64,000 bases of DNA from Owenia fusiformis (taxonomy: Eukaryota > Annelida > Polychaeta > Sabellida > Oweniidae): assembly GCA_903813345.2 (NCBI GenBank), contig CAIIXF020000009.1:2978001-3042000 (forward strand), written 5' to 3'. The translations under genes and the position numbers were made by a program. Below are positions 23,087 to 35,400 of the stretch, in pieces (position 1 is the first letter of the stretch; each line of letters begins with the position of its first letter). The notes beneath the pieces were generated by a model. The model did not search any database. It was given only the letters and a program-made list of their open reading frames with translations, and was not told the DNA's origin.

Positions 23087-24445
23087 AAATACATGTAGTA
23101 TTAATATAAAAAATATATTGTCGTGCTGATTCTAGGTATGTACGTAACGCTTTAAACGAAATGAGTATCTGAGAATTCTATATTGTTTGTAACATATTTA
23201 AGTTCAAATACAATTTAAATAAAATATATCAAAGATGCTTGCAAAAGTTATTTGGACCCATTCATCCCTAAATTGAGTTACACGAATACTACAATCATAC
23301 ATAACAAGGCACAGGGTGAACGATATCGTACCTAAAACATAGTGTGGGCGTGTTGACTCAGAAAGCAAGATTGTCGACGAAAAGTGAATCTTTTCGAGAA
23401 ATTCTTACCATGTAATAATTGTAAAAAATGAAGTAATTTCGTTAAGTAGTTTTCCTAGAATCGTGATGACAAGATTTATCTAAAAACTTCCAATGCAAAG
23501 GCCACAAGACGAATGGAAGTTGGCCGCCAAAAGGTTATCAGCTCAAGAACTACTTACCATAAAACATTTAAAAGGAATTCCATTACGTGGTTCTCTCTTG
23601 GAATCGCAATGACAAGATACAAATATACGTTTTCGTTTTCTACCCCTGCACATGGCTATGTTCCACGATCCCGTAAAAGAAATATTAATTTGTCAAATTA
23701 AAAAAAATAAACTGAGAGGGAATCCCCGCTTTTGTACGTCATCAAAAGTTCAGTAGTAGCCTACAGTACAAAACAAAGTATTAGCATTACGAGGCTTCTC
23801 ACCTCAAAACAGATTATCAAATAAAATTGAGAATTCTCCATTGAACCTTTGATCGAGCCTTCTTTCTCAGAAATGCTTCGACTCTTGTTTCAGGAATTGT
23901 GTTAAGCTCCCATCTAAGTCTTGCTAAAGGGGCTTTAATTATACTAGAAATTACCCTCGCTGCATAAGTGGACTAACGAATTCCCTGGCTCAGGTGTTTC
24001 GTTTCTGAAGGCACTTAGCTATGAATCTAAAGAAGGTGAAAGGTTATACGAGGGAATTAACGATGTGACTTCGAGGCTTATCCTTGATAATTGGAGATAA
24101 AAGTGCAAAAAGTGCAGTGTTTAGTGCCAATGATCACCGTTGTAAAAGGGTAGGAGGTCCTTTCAAATTATGGTCCTACTCTCCATTGATTTATATGGTG
24201 ACCTAAATACAACTCGTTCCCTCATTATCTTATACGCAATCAGGGCCAGTAAGAGCCGTTAAGAAAGGGGACCATAATCCCTGGGGACCATCATTTCTTT
24301 CACACCGGTATGATCCGCGACCCGTGAAATCGCGAGCAAGTTCTCGATGAACGCAGTTCTTTGTCACCTGAGAAAATGGATCAAAGGGTACAAGTGCACA
24401 TTATTGTTCTTCGATACTTAAACATTACTTTCAAAATAGGTATAT
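23087..24445. other. Gene-free stretch
   Basis: No exon or element boundary is supported. A short open frame at 23513-23701 lacks recognisable features. About 24150-24300 contains weak inverted similarity (GGTCCTTTCAAATTATGGTCC / GGACCATAATCCC). Confidence 0.35.
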
Positions 24446-26579
24446 TTAATATCAGTACAATCTATGTTTCCTTTTCGGTGAAATGGTAGAAACGGGTGTC
24501 AGCACGCACGTTTGCATTTTATTATACATTGTCCTATATAACTTTTGTTTGCGTTAAAACATAAAGACAAAAAGTATACCGTCCCGAAATGGATAATTTA
24601 CGTCCCGTCCCGAAATATTTTTGTCCCGTGACATTCCTACTCGTATTAAACATTGGGTCTATCTAGGCTATATTGATAAGTTACTGCACAATTATATCTA
24701 TTCTGCTGGCAATACACAATTAGGTGTTCAAGCGGCCGCGATGAAAGCAAGGAAGAGGATCCGATGTAAGCATACGCATTAAGCAAGCCCCGATGTTTTC
24801 GCGAGCAGATTTCACGACGACCCGATTCTGTTGCGAGTCTTCATGATTATCCATTGAAATCAAGAGCGTCAGAGAGCAATTTTGAAATGCCAAGGCAATG
24901 CTCATGTATGAGTAATGGGAAATTGCATACCCTTCTCTTGGAAGGCTATGGGTTATATCAAACTGTGGTTTACATAATATAGTTTATTAGAGCAATTTAT
25001 ATTGCAATTTGCTGTTACTAAGTATTTTAGGAAGAATTAACGAATTCACCAGACTGGGTCCAATAGTGCAATGGGAGATTCTTACCTAGTATAATCAGTT
25101 GTCGTAGAATTCGATAACATTAGGGCTTGTTCATATTTTCAGCGGGAATTCTAACTCTTAATATCAGTACAATCTATGTTTCCTTTTCGGTGACATGGAA
25201 GAAACGGGTGTCAACACGCACGTTTGCATTTTATTATACATTGTCCTATATAACTTTTGTCTGCGTTAAAACATAGACAAAAAGTATTCCGTCCCGAAAT
25301 GGATAATTTACGTCCCGTCCCGAAATATTTTTGTCCCGTGACATCCCTACTCGTATTAAACATTGGGTCCATCTAGGCTATATTGATAAGTTACTGCACA
25401 ATTATATCTATTCTGCTGGCAATACACAATTAGGTGTTCAAGCGGCCGCGATGAAAGCAAGGAAGAGGATCCGATGTAAGCATACGCATTAAGCAAGCCC
25501 CGATGTTTTCGCGAGCAGATTTCACGACGACCCGATTCTGTTGCGAGTCTTCATGATTATCCATTGAAATCAAGAGCGTCAGAGAGCAATTTTGAAATGC
25601 CAAGGCAATGCTCATGTATGAGTAATGGGAAATTGCATACCCTTCTCTTGGAAGGCTATGGGTTATATCAAACTGTGGTTTACATAATATAGTTTATAAG
25701 AGCAATTTATATTGCAATTTGCTGTTACTAAGTATTTTAGGAAGAATTAACGAATTCACCAGACTGGGTCCAATAGTGCAATGGGAGATTCTTACCTAGT
25801 ATAATCAGTTGTCGTAGAATTCGATAACATTAGGGCTTGTTCATATTTTCAGCGGGAATTCTAACTCTTAATATCAGTACAATCTATGTTTCCTTTTCGG
25901 TGACATGGAAGAAACGGGTGTCAACACGCACGTTTGCATTTTATTATACATTGTCCTATATAACTTTTGTCTGCGTTAAAACATAAAGACAAAAAGTATT
26001 CCGTCCCGAAATGGATAATTTACGTCCCGTCCCGAAATATTTTTGTCCCGTGACATCCCTACTCGTATTAAACATTGGGTCCATCTAGGCTATATTGATA
26101 AGTTACTGCACAATTATATCTATTCTGCTGGCAATACACAATTAGGTGTTCAAGCGGCCGCGATGAAAGCAAGGAAGAGGATCCGATGTAAGCATACGCA
26201 TTAAGCAAGCCCCGATGTTTTCGCGAGCAGATTTCACGACGACCCGATTCTGTTGCGAGTCTTCATGATTATCCATTGAAATCAAGAGCGTCAGAGAGCA
26301 ATTTTGAAATGCCAAGGCAATGCTCATGTATGAGTAATGGGAAATTGCATACCCTTCTCTTGGAAGGCTATGGGTTATATCAAACTGTGGTTTACATAAT
26401 ATAGTTTATTAGAGCAATTTATATTGCAATTTGCTGTTACTAAGTATTTTAGGAAGAATTAACGAATTCACCAGACTGGGTCCAATAGTGCAATGGGAGA
26501 TTCTTACCTAGTATAATCAGTTGTCGTAGAATTCGATAACATTAGGGCTTGTTCATATTTTCAGCGGGAATTCTAACTC
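24446..26579. repeat. Three head-to-tail copies of a 0.71-kb unit
   Basis: Units at about 24446-25157, 25158-25867 and 25868-26579 are nearly identical, differing by a few substitutions and 2-3-bp indels. Each contains CGTCCCGTCCCGAAATATTT, AAGCGGCCGCGATGAAAGC and TTCACGACGACCCGATTCTG. Copies 2 and 3 are more alike than copy 1. A diverged fragment (TGGGAA.TTGCATACCCTTCT) recurs at about 39487-39560, so the unit derives from an interspersed repeat. The 61-codon minus-strand frame conserved in all three is explained by the repeat itself. Confidence 0.92.
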
Positions 26580-29155
26580 TTTATGTTAGAAGCTGTTCTT
26601 TAAGAAATGTGAAGAATTGAAATATAAAATTGATGTTCTGTGAAACGTTGCAATGTCATCGAGAACTTGCTCGCGATTTTGAGACTTACATGACTGATGC
26701 CTTGGTCACATTTGCTCTGATTTTCACTACGGCGCCCAGCCGATTGAGTATTTTGATCAAAAGTGACTACAATATTGAACAAAACATTCAATCAGCCGGG
26801 CGCCGGCCGATGGATCGGGCCATATGCTTGGTCTATTCTTGCCCGTGAATGGTTGTGAAAGTAACGAAACCAGTAAATGTTTTGGTATGGATTTCTGTAA
26901 GTCCTTCATTTTGGTCATTGTAGTCGAGTCCTACCTGTAGGCTTATTACAGAACACACATATATGAGCAAGTATTTTTAAATAACATATCTACAGACCTT
27001 TTAACAAAAAAAAACACAGAAGAAATGCATTTCTATATAAGAAAATATCATGGACGGATTTATTCGGCTAAAGCGCCACCTATACTATATCTACAAAGTA
27101 TAAATATAATACTGAATATATAGCAACTTCATACTGTCAAAGATAAGCTTCCTAGTGTACCTCTCTCTCTCTCTCAATACATTGTAATATCTAAATTTGC
27201 CCTTATTATTAAGAAAATAATTTTAGATCTTTAACAAATCCCTATTATACAGTTTAAGATGCTATTTTACAGCTCTTGATATAATTACATGTAAGTATCC
27301 CAAGACATTTCTCTTTAAATACAATTTTGGATTCAAATTTACCCCTATCAATACAATTTACTAGGATCCATAGATGTGCACTTTTCATTATAATTTGGGA
27401 TATACTGAAGTGTATATACAGTATATTATATCTGAGTACATCTGACCTATAACCTATTGACCACTTTTAAATATAGTATGAAATGTGAATATTATGTCTC
27501 AATAACATTTTACACTAACAATATTACCTCGTGATTTCTTGTTCTTTTTGTATTACATTTTCCGAACAAAGGCTCGAGAATCGAGAAATTTTATTTTTTC
27601 AGTCCAATAACAACAAAAAATTTGGATCACAGAAATAAACATATTCTTCTGTTACTCGTAAATAGTAAACAAGTGATGTGAAACCTGAATAAAAATATAA
27701 CTCATTTTTTAGGACTTAATGTACAGCAAAGCTTATCGCTATGTATCTATATCAAGTTATTTACAATTTAGGGTGCATTTTAAGAATTGCACAAACCACT
27801 AACTACAACACAGTTAACTGAGTTTTAATAGTTTTCATGTATAATGTAAGTGTCTTTATACATGTAGCTTGTTCTTAAGTTCAAAACAAGCAGTTTGGTT
27901 AGATTCTGCATGACCTTTAAGTTTTTTGTTATGAAACTCATCTTGAAATGAATAACTTTTTAGCAATTGCTTTTATCAATATTTCATCTAGATTTTTTTT
28001 TATTTCCAACTTCTTCAAATTCTAAAATTGGAATAATTTAAATGAAATGTCACTTGTTAACAATTCTTTTGGCACTTAGGTAAAGCACATTTTACATCGA
28101 AAAAAGCACATTTTTGGTTTCACTAGCATGAATATAATCACAGTGGGTTATTTTGGCCATTTCAGGGCATAAAGATTTCAAACTTTCACAACTTCTTAAA
28201 ACTCTCACATCAACAATTGATGAACCTAAACAAACATTTTGACACTTTGGATTACTTTTTACCTAGATTTGGTTTGACCGTTGCAAATTGTTTTTTTGTT
28301 TTAATTCAATCAAAATATTACTTAATATGAGTGGCAGATCATATAAGGTGAGAGCCATCTATTGATTATCTTCAAATTCCCAAATTTTACACCTTCATAT
28401 CCCACTGTAATAACACACAATTCAGCTTTACATACAATTTTTTATAGTTGAGGAATAATATGCAGGCCCATAGCCAGGGGGGTTCGATGGAACCCCCCCC
28501 CCTTGCCAAAAATTCTTTCAAAATCATGCAGTTTTTCACCATTCTGAGCACATTTTAAGTGATTTTGGCCATTTTTGGACCAAGATTGTCAAAAGTGAAC
28601 CCCCCTGGAATTTTCCAAAAAGTGAACCAACCCCCCCTTGGCAAATCCTGGCTACGGGCCTGAGATGTGTCTCTCATGTGTAAAACAAAAGCAGATTATG
28701 CCAAAATCAAAACCATCCTGTGAATATAAATAATTACTGATACAAATATTTAGAAATTAAATATTTCTGAGGAAACTGGAGTGAAACCTTTGGTCTTTTT
28801 CCATGGAAAATGTGTGTTCCATGGAAATGTACAACAATCTTGGTACACAATAATATATATTCAATTCAACTGTGTATACAATATAAATGTCCATAATTTA
28901 ATTTAAGATGAGAGATCAGCAAGATGGCTGAATCTCTTGTTAAGACATTTTATTTTGCTTTTATGCTTTTATAAGTGATACAGCCATTTTCTGTACTTTT
29001 GAATAGAATTCAATAAACTTAAAAACATTTGATTGTTCGCGTTGTGAAACACGCATTTGAATAAGTATAACTAACAGTCAATTTCTATAGACATTATATG
29101 AAGATTTGTTCTAGTCAATATAAACTATAATGATTAACTAATTTTTAAAGTCTAG
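26580..29155. other. Gene-free stretch including the 3' flank of the QRICH2-like gene
   Basis: About 26729-26810 is an inverted pair (CGGCGCCCAGCCGATTGA / TCAATCAGCCGGGCGCCG) framing about 40 bp, probably a MITE core. A short CT repeat lies at about 27160-27174. A MITE occupies 28463-28662. On the minus strand AATAAA words occur at about 28948-28953, roughly 200 bp past the stop of the QRICH2-like gene, and are candidate poly(A) signals. Confidence 0.5.
28463..28662. mobile_element. MITE, CAGGCCC(G/A)TAGCCAGG family, copy 1
   Basis: Inverted ends CAGGCCCATAGCCAGG and CCTGGCTACGGGCCTG. Inside each end is a run of G or C followed by GGTTC/GAACC and the words TTGCCAA, TTTTTGGCCA. There is no coding capacity. 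The same family occurs at 32094-32190, 37919-38122, 52690-52850 and 59863-60054. Confidence 0.8.
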
Positions 29156-29440
29156 CTATTGTTGAGTGTCTACATTGACGGGAGATGGTGACCTTGCTGG
29201 TGGTTGGGTCAGATCCTCAGGGGTCCCAGGGTGGTCAGGGGCAGGTCGATCATCCCCAGGGGGCGGACTGTCTCTAGTACTCCCAGGTCTAGCAGACTGG
29301 GGCCGAGATGTAACCCGAGCGGAGCCAGGACGCCCAGCTGGTTGACGTGCTGATCCAGGACGGGGAGAGGCAGGAGGGCGAACTGATTGTGAACGTGGTG
29401 GACTGCGACTCTGACGCCCACGTACTTGTGGTTCACCACC
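29156..29440 (-). CDS. QRICH2: QRICH2-like exon 14 (terminal)
   Basis: 94 codons plus TAG (29156-29158), phase 0: GGEPQVRGRQSRSPPRSQSV, RPPASPRPGSARQPAGRPGS, ...DLTQPPARSPSPVNVDTQQ. Acceptor TTACTTGTAG. A low-complexity Arg/Pro/Ser/Gly tail, expected to be disordered. Markedly more GC-rich than the surroundings, which supports coding status. Confidence 0.88.
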   Translation of the reverse strand, partial: GGEPQVRGRQSRSPPRSQSVRPPASPRPGSARQPAGRPGSARVTSRPQSARPGSTRDSPPPGDDRPAPDHPGTPEDLTQPPARSPSPVNVDTQQ

Positions 29441-32400
29441 CTACAAGTAAATAACTCACATTATGAGGAGCTTGTCTGCAAACTCAATGGAGAAGTAATC
29501 CTGCTTGTTCAAAATTATTCTTACAAATGTTGCTTTGTCTGAATGTTGAATTTTTTGAGACATCCATGTTAAATCCATGTTTTTGATTTTGCAATACTCA
29601 AACTTATCACAAAATATCTTCAAATTGAAGAATTTATTTTGATTCTGAATTAAATTATTACAATTCAGAATAAAAAGAGAAAAGTCTTGAATTGTATGAT
29701 AAATAACCAATGATCTCCCCAGCATAAAAGCATCTGGGTGTTGTACCATGTTAAAATGTGACGTGTCATGTCACTATGTTGATGCTCAAATTGCACCCTG
29801 TTGAAATATGACGTGTTATGTCACTATTTTAATGATATGTTAGTTCCATGTTGATAATTTGACATGTCGTGTCACTATGTTAATGACTTTGCATAATGTT
29901 GATAATTTGACATGTCATGTCACTATGTTAATGGCTTTGCATAATGTTGATAATTTGACATGTCGTGTCACTATGTTAATGACTTTGCATAATGTTGATA
30001 ATTTGACATGTCATGTCACTATGTTAATGACTTTGCATAATGTTGATAATTTGACATGTCATGTCACTATGTTAATGACTTTGCATAATGTTGAAAATTT
30101 GACATGTCATGTCACTGTGTTAATGACTTTGCATAATGTTGAAAATTTGACATGTCATGTCACTATGTTAATGACTTTGCATAATGTTGATAATTTGACA
30201 TGTCATGTCACTATGTTAATGACTTTGCATAATGTTGATAATCTGACATGTCGTGTCACTATGTTAATGACTTTGCATAATGTTGATAATTTGACATGTC
30301 ATTATGCTAATGACTTTGCATTATGTTGATAATTTGACATGTCGTGTCATTATGCTAATGACTTTGCATAATGTTGATAATTTGACATGTTGTGTCACTA
30401 TGTTAATGACTTTGCATAATGTTGATAATTTGACATGTCATGTCACTATGTTAATGGCTTTGCATAATGTTGATAATTTGACATGTCGTGTCACTATGTT
30501 AATGACTTTGCATAATGTTGATAATTTGACATGTCATGTCACTATGTTAATGACTTTGCATAATGTTGATTATTTGACATGTCATGTCACTATGTTAATG
30601 ACTTTGCATAATGTTGAAAATTTGACATGTCATGTCACTGTGTAAATGACTTTGCATAATGTTGAAAATTTGACATGTCATGTCACTATGTTAATGACTT
30701 TGCATAATGTTGAAAATCTGACATGTCATATCATTATGCTAATGACTTTGCATAATGTTGATAATTTGACATGTCGTGTCACTATGTTAATGACTTTGTA
30801 TAATGTTGATAATTTGCCATGTCATGTCATTATGCTAATGACTTTGCATAATGTTGATAATTTGACATGTCATGTCACTATGTTAATGACTTTGCATAAT
30901 GTTGAAAATCTGACATGTCATATCATTATGCTAATGACTTTGCATAATGTTGATAATTTGACATGTCGTGTCACTATGTTAATGACTTTGTATAATGTTG
31001 ATAATTTGCCATGTCATGTCATTATGCTAATGACTTTGCATAATGTTGATAATTTGACATGTCGTGTCACTATGTTAATGACTTTGTATAATGTTGATAA
31101 TTTGCCATGTCATGTCATTATGCTAATGACTTTGCATAATGTTGATAATTTGCCATGTCATGTCATTATGCTTATGACTTTGCATCATGTTGAAAATTTT
31201 ACATGTCATGTCATTATGCTAATGATCTGTTTGATATGATCACACATCTTAATTAAATAGGCCAAATCAGGATTTTTAACTCTGTTGATAAAAAAAACTT
31301 GGGGAGATCACTGCTAACATATTTTAACTTACGGGTGCCGTGTGAACTGTAGGTAGACGGGCGCTAATTCTGCCTTTGTATATATGTCCATCTACCCCCT
31401 GGAGATCCAGCTCCTGTTTATATGGGGGTGTGTATGCAGGGGCAGCTGGGGCTACTACTTCCTCCTCAAAGAATCCACCTACGCTTGGTTGTACCTTATT
31501 GGTACGCCTATTTGGGTAAGTAAGAGTATGTGCCCCACCACAGGCTCTTTTAGTCGCATATACATCCACAACCTCGTTTGGACCACTCAAACTGGAAATA
31601 TACATAAAACAGATATATCAGTTTGTAAAGTTTGAATTGATGGGCAAATAAAATTTGAAAATGAGTGTCTATTTTAAGAGTTATTTCAAAACAAATTTGC
31701 GCATAGCGTTTTCAATTCATTAACACTATAATTACATCGATGTAATATTACATTTCAATTAACATTTATTCCAATTTTGATCACACCAGATTCTTAGACT
31801 ATGTTAATTCATAGTTTATCAAATATTCATACTTAGAGGTTGTATCTATGGGCTTACAAAACATTTCATATGAATTTCTACTATAACTTCAAATGAAAAC
31901 GGGACCCAAAATTGTACCCCATTGTATCATATTGCATATAATGGAAAAAAGCCTTGCATCAAGTCTGCATTCCCCGACCTTAATCTTTACTTTCCCATAT
32001 ATGGTATTGACCATATATGCAGATTTCAAAGCAACAGGAAAGAAATGACACTTGATGCAATACTAAAGATGCAAATTGCAACATTCCATTTTGCAGGCCC
32101 ATAGCCAGGATTTGCCAAGGGGGTTCACTATTCAAAACATTCCAAGGGTGTTCACTTGGTGTAGAATTTTTGGCCCTGGCTACAGGCCTGATTTTGCTTA
32201 GTTTAATTCTCTTCACTTTCTGCCTTTCTACATTTCATTATCTACTATATTTTTTATAAAACAATATGTTTTTACTATGTTCTTTAATCAAATCCTAGGA
32301 GTTCAAACACCTTTGAATGAGGAATACAACCAAAATGAAATACTTCTTAATAGGACAAAGGATGTTCCACCTTTTTATTATACTTATATATTACATTCTA

Positions 32401-35400
32401 TTGTAAGTTCACTAAGTTATGATTAAATATGACATTATACTAAGAGCCCTTAGCTAGAACTCACGCAGGGTGTCTCACAAAATGTACGAAATATGCCCTT
32501 TGCTTGTGTCTAGCCTCTTGTCTCTGTTGAACGGCTCGTTCAAAATGTATAGGGTTCTTATTTTGCATGCTAAATAGATAGAAATAATAGATATGAAAAA
32601 GAAGCTAAAGAAAGGAGGATTAATTGCTTGAAGATACTCTACTTTCCTGTGACATGTCATTTTTGGAAATTGTAAAAATTGTATGATCTTACAGATTCCA
32701 TGTGAATCCCATTTAAGCAGGACACTTTAAGTTTGACATTGCAGACTAAAAATTTGGAATGAATAAATACTCCAAAAGTGCACTTTACCCAAGGAATGGC
32801 TTTATCTATTTAAAAGAATGATTATCACTCTCCAAATATAAAATGTCAGATGAAAGGAGTGTGTCCTCTTCAAACCATACAAATGTAGTCAAAAGAATAA
32901 TAAAAACAAAGAACATCAAGCAGCTAGAGATGCAGTTTTACGGGGCATTCAAGAAGTACTGATAAAATGTGTTTGCCCAATACCCACTAACACATAATTG
33001 ATGATTTTCAAAACTTGTATTACATTACTGAACAAGGAGCAGCTCAAAAATGAGTCAGAAATATGTAGCCCCCAAAAGATTAATTACAGCCGTTTTAGCA
33101 GTACTTTTTGAACATCCCGTAGATGTACTTAAATAAATGGGGAAATAGGAGAACATGTCTGTGCCATAGCGGCTAAACAGAAAATAAACTTGTGAAGTAT
33201 TTAAGGGTGAAATTTAGAAGAAAGAATTTAGGAAAGTCAACAGCTTATATATCAAAGGTTTAGGCTTTGTATGTCTTATATGCATGTAAGAAGGGCTGAT
33301 ACGTATCTTGATGTTGACTCCATTTATGGTGATTGAAACGATGGGATAAAAAGGTTTGGTGATTCTATGTTGTCTAATGTTGTGCTTAACAATATTCTGT
33401 TCAAAGGGCTTAAATGCTTTATATAATCAGATGTTTTTAACCAAGGAGGTTCACAGTTGACATATTTGGCCCAAAATCACTTGAAGTGCTCAGAATGGTG
33501 AAAACTGCATGTTTTTAAAAGAGTTTTTGGCCAAGAGAGGGTTTGCAACAATTTCCTTGCTGTACATACAGACATGTTAGTTTGAGATATATTTGATTCT
33601 ATACATTCAATGCCACATGTCTTATTTGAAAACCAGGGGCTGCACAAAATTGCGAATTTGAAAATTTTGTTAAGGGCCAAATAAAAATTCAATGAGACCC
33701 GATAGTTGTAAATATGGAAAAATCAGAATATTTGGATATTTGCATGCAGTTAATATTGAAAAAATCACCTAATACAGTTGTGAATTTCCAGTTTTTGAAG
33801 TTCCAACATGCAAATGAACCCGCTTTACCCACATTAAAAATAACTGAAATCATGCTTTGTTTTTGGGGCATGATTTCTTCACTTTTTATGCAATATATCA
33901 TACCTCTTATATGGTGGATTAACATACATAGTACCACTGAAAAGTTTAGAAATTACACAATAAAGTGAAAACAATTTCAATAAAAAGTTTCAACAATTTT
34001 CTGAAGGATATTTTCCTATTACGATATGTTTACACAATAAAACCATCAGCTGGGCGGCCAAACCAAAATATGACGTCACGATTATCACTACGCGCCGGTG
34101 ATTAAAAAATCACGGCATATGTCCAGAATCCCCACCTCCCGAATAGATTTTCTAATCCTGCAAAAACTACTGAATATTTACACTTTATACTTGGCAGAGA
34201 CATAAAGTATAGTTTCTTTTTACGATTTAAATAGGTTTCGATCGCGCGACTTCTATATAAGTAGGGTAATTGCAACTTTCATTGCGAGAATTTTGAAGAC
34301 CCCTTGAAACAATCGAATAAAAACCACTAGTTCGGTTCTAGTTTGGCAGTTTGAAATGTTGTTTTCAACTTGAACATGTATTTCACGGTGTAATTTTATA
34401 AGTTATGACGCGAGTGGTCTATGTCCCTTCATATAAGTGTGTCTGGGTCTCTACTAGACAGGTTCGCTGGACATTTAGTTGAAGTGAGTTGTCCTTATCG
34501 GGGCTGACTCGATTTGGAATCAGCTGAATGGCGATTTTCCTTCTGACATTCGATGAGTTTAGTGAGCTATGCAACCGACTTGTTCTTGGTAAATCGCCTT
34601 ACCAACGAGATAAAAGAGAGTCTGTGCCATATAGGTACTGCACATACCTTAAAACTGCATAACACGCGCGATTATTTGTATTTAATCGGCTACCGTCTCC
34701 TGATGTCTATTCTAGAGTGAGCAACTACATACTTCATTCCACAGGAATGTTGGGCAATGATACCGGTCACTGAGTACAGTGACCCAAAAGGCAAATTATA
34801 ACATACCGATTACTAGTAGTACCCGGTTACCATCGAAAATATAAATTCTATTGGTAAATGTAACTAAATCAGAAAACTCAGAAAAATATAGAGTAATAAC
34901 TTTAATTATGATTTTCAACTGAATTTAGCTATTGAAATTGGAATCAATGCTGGGACATAAATAAGGAATGGCAGACCTAGTGTTAAATAGCCATTGCAAG
35001 AGGTTACATTTCTTCATTTATCACTGGAGGGGCTTGACTTGAGGCAACCATTGTTAACGTATACATAAAAATATTGATCCAATCACTCCACTGTAGGCCT
35101 ACTATTTAATTGGTTGCTAATGGTAAAAAATAGCAGCTTGAGAATAAAAAGTCTCATCGCAAAAATAAAGAGCAAAATCTAGAAATACTGACAATTCATT
35201 TTATTTCCACAAACCTTATATTAGTAACAGTCTGACAGTTACATATAAAACTATACACATGCGCCTTATAAAGGTTTACCTATTTTGAGAAAATATCAGA
35301 TAGGTTGAATATGGTGTCCCATCGATTTGAGAATAAAATATAAAATTTAGTATAGAATTTATGCCTGGACTTGAATAAAAGGAGACGTCGCGGTTTAGAG

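Noticed and set aside
24720-26327. Three identical 61-codon minus-strand frames
   Set aside because: They come from the 0.71-kb tandem triplication; identity reflects recent duplication, not selection on a protein.
29209-29439. A 76-codon minus-strand frame (MVNHKYVGVRVAVHHV...) over exon 14
   Set aside because: It is in the wrong frame; the phase delivered by exon 13 gives the Arg/Pro/Ser tail ending at TAG 29156-29158.
29859-31239. Long + strand frames of a 16-residue repeat, superficially a repetitive protein
   Set aside because: They follow from a 48-bp minisatellite in the last intron of a well-supported gene on the other strand; there is no signal, domain or splice context.
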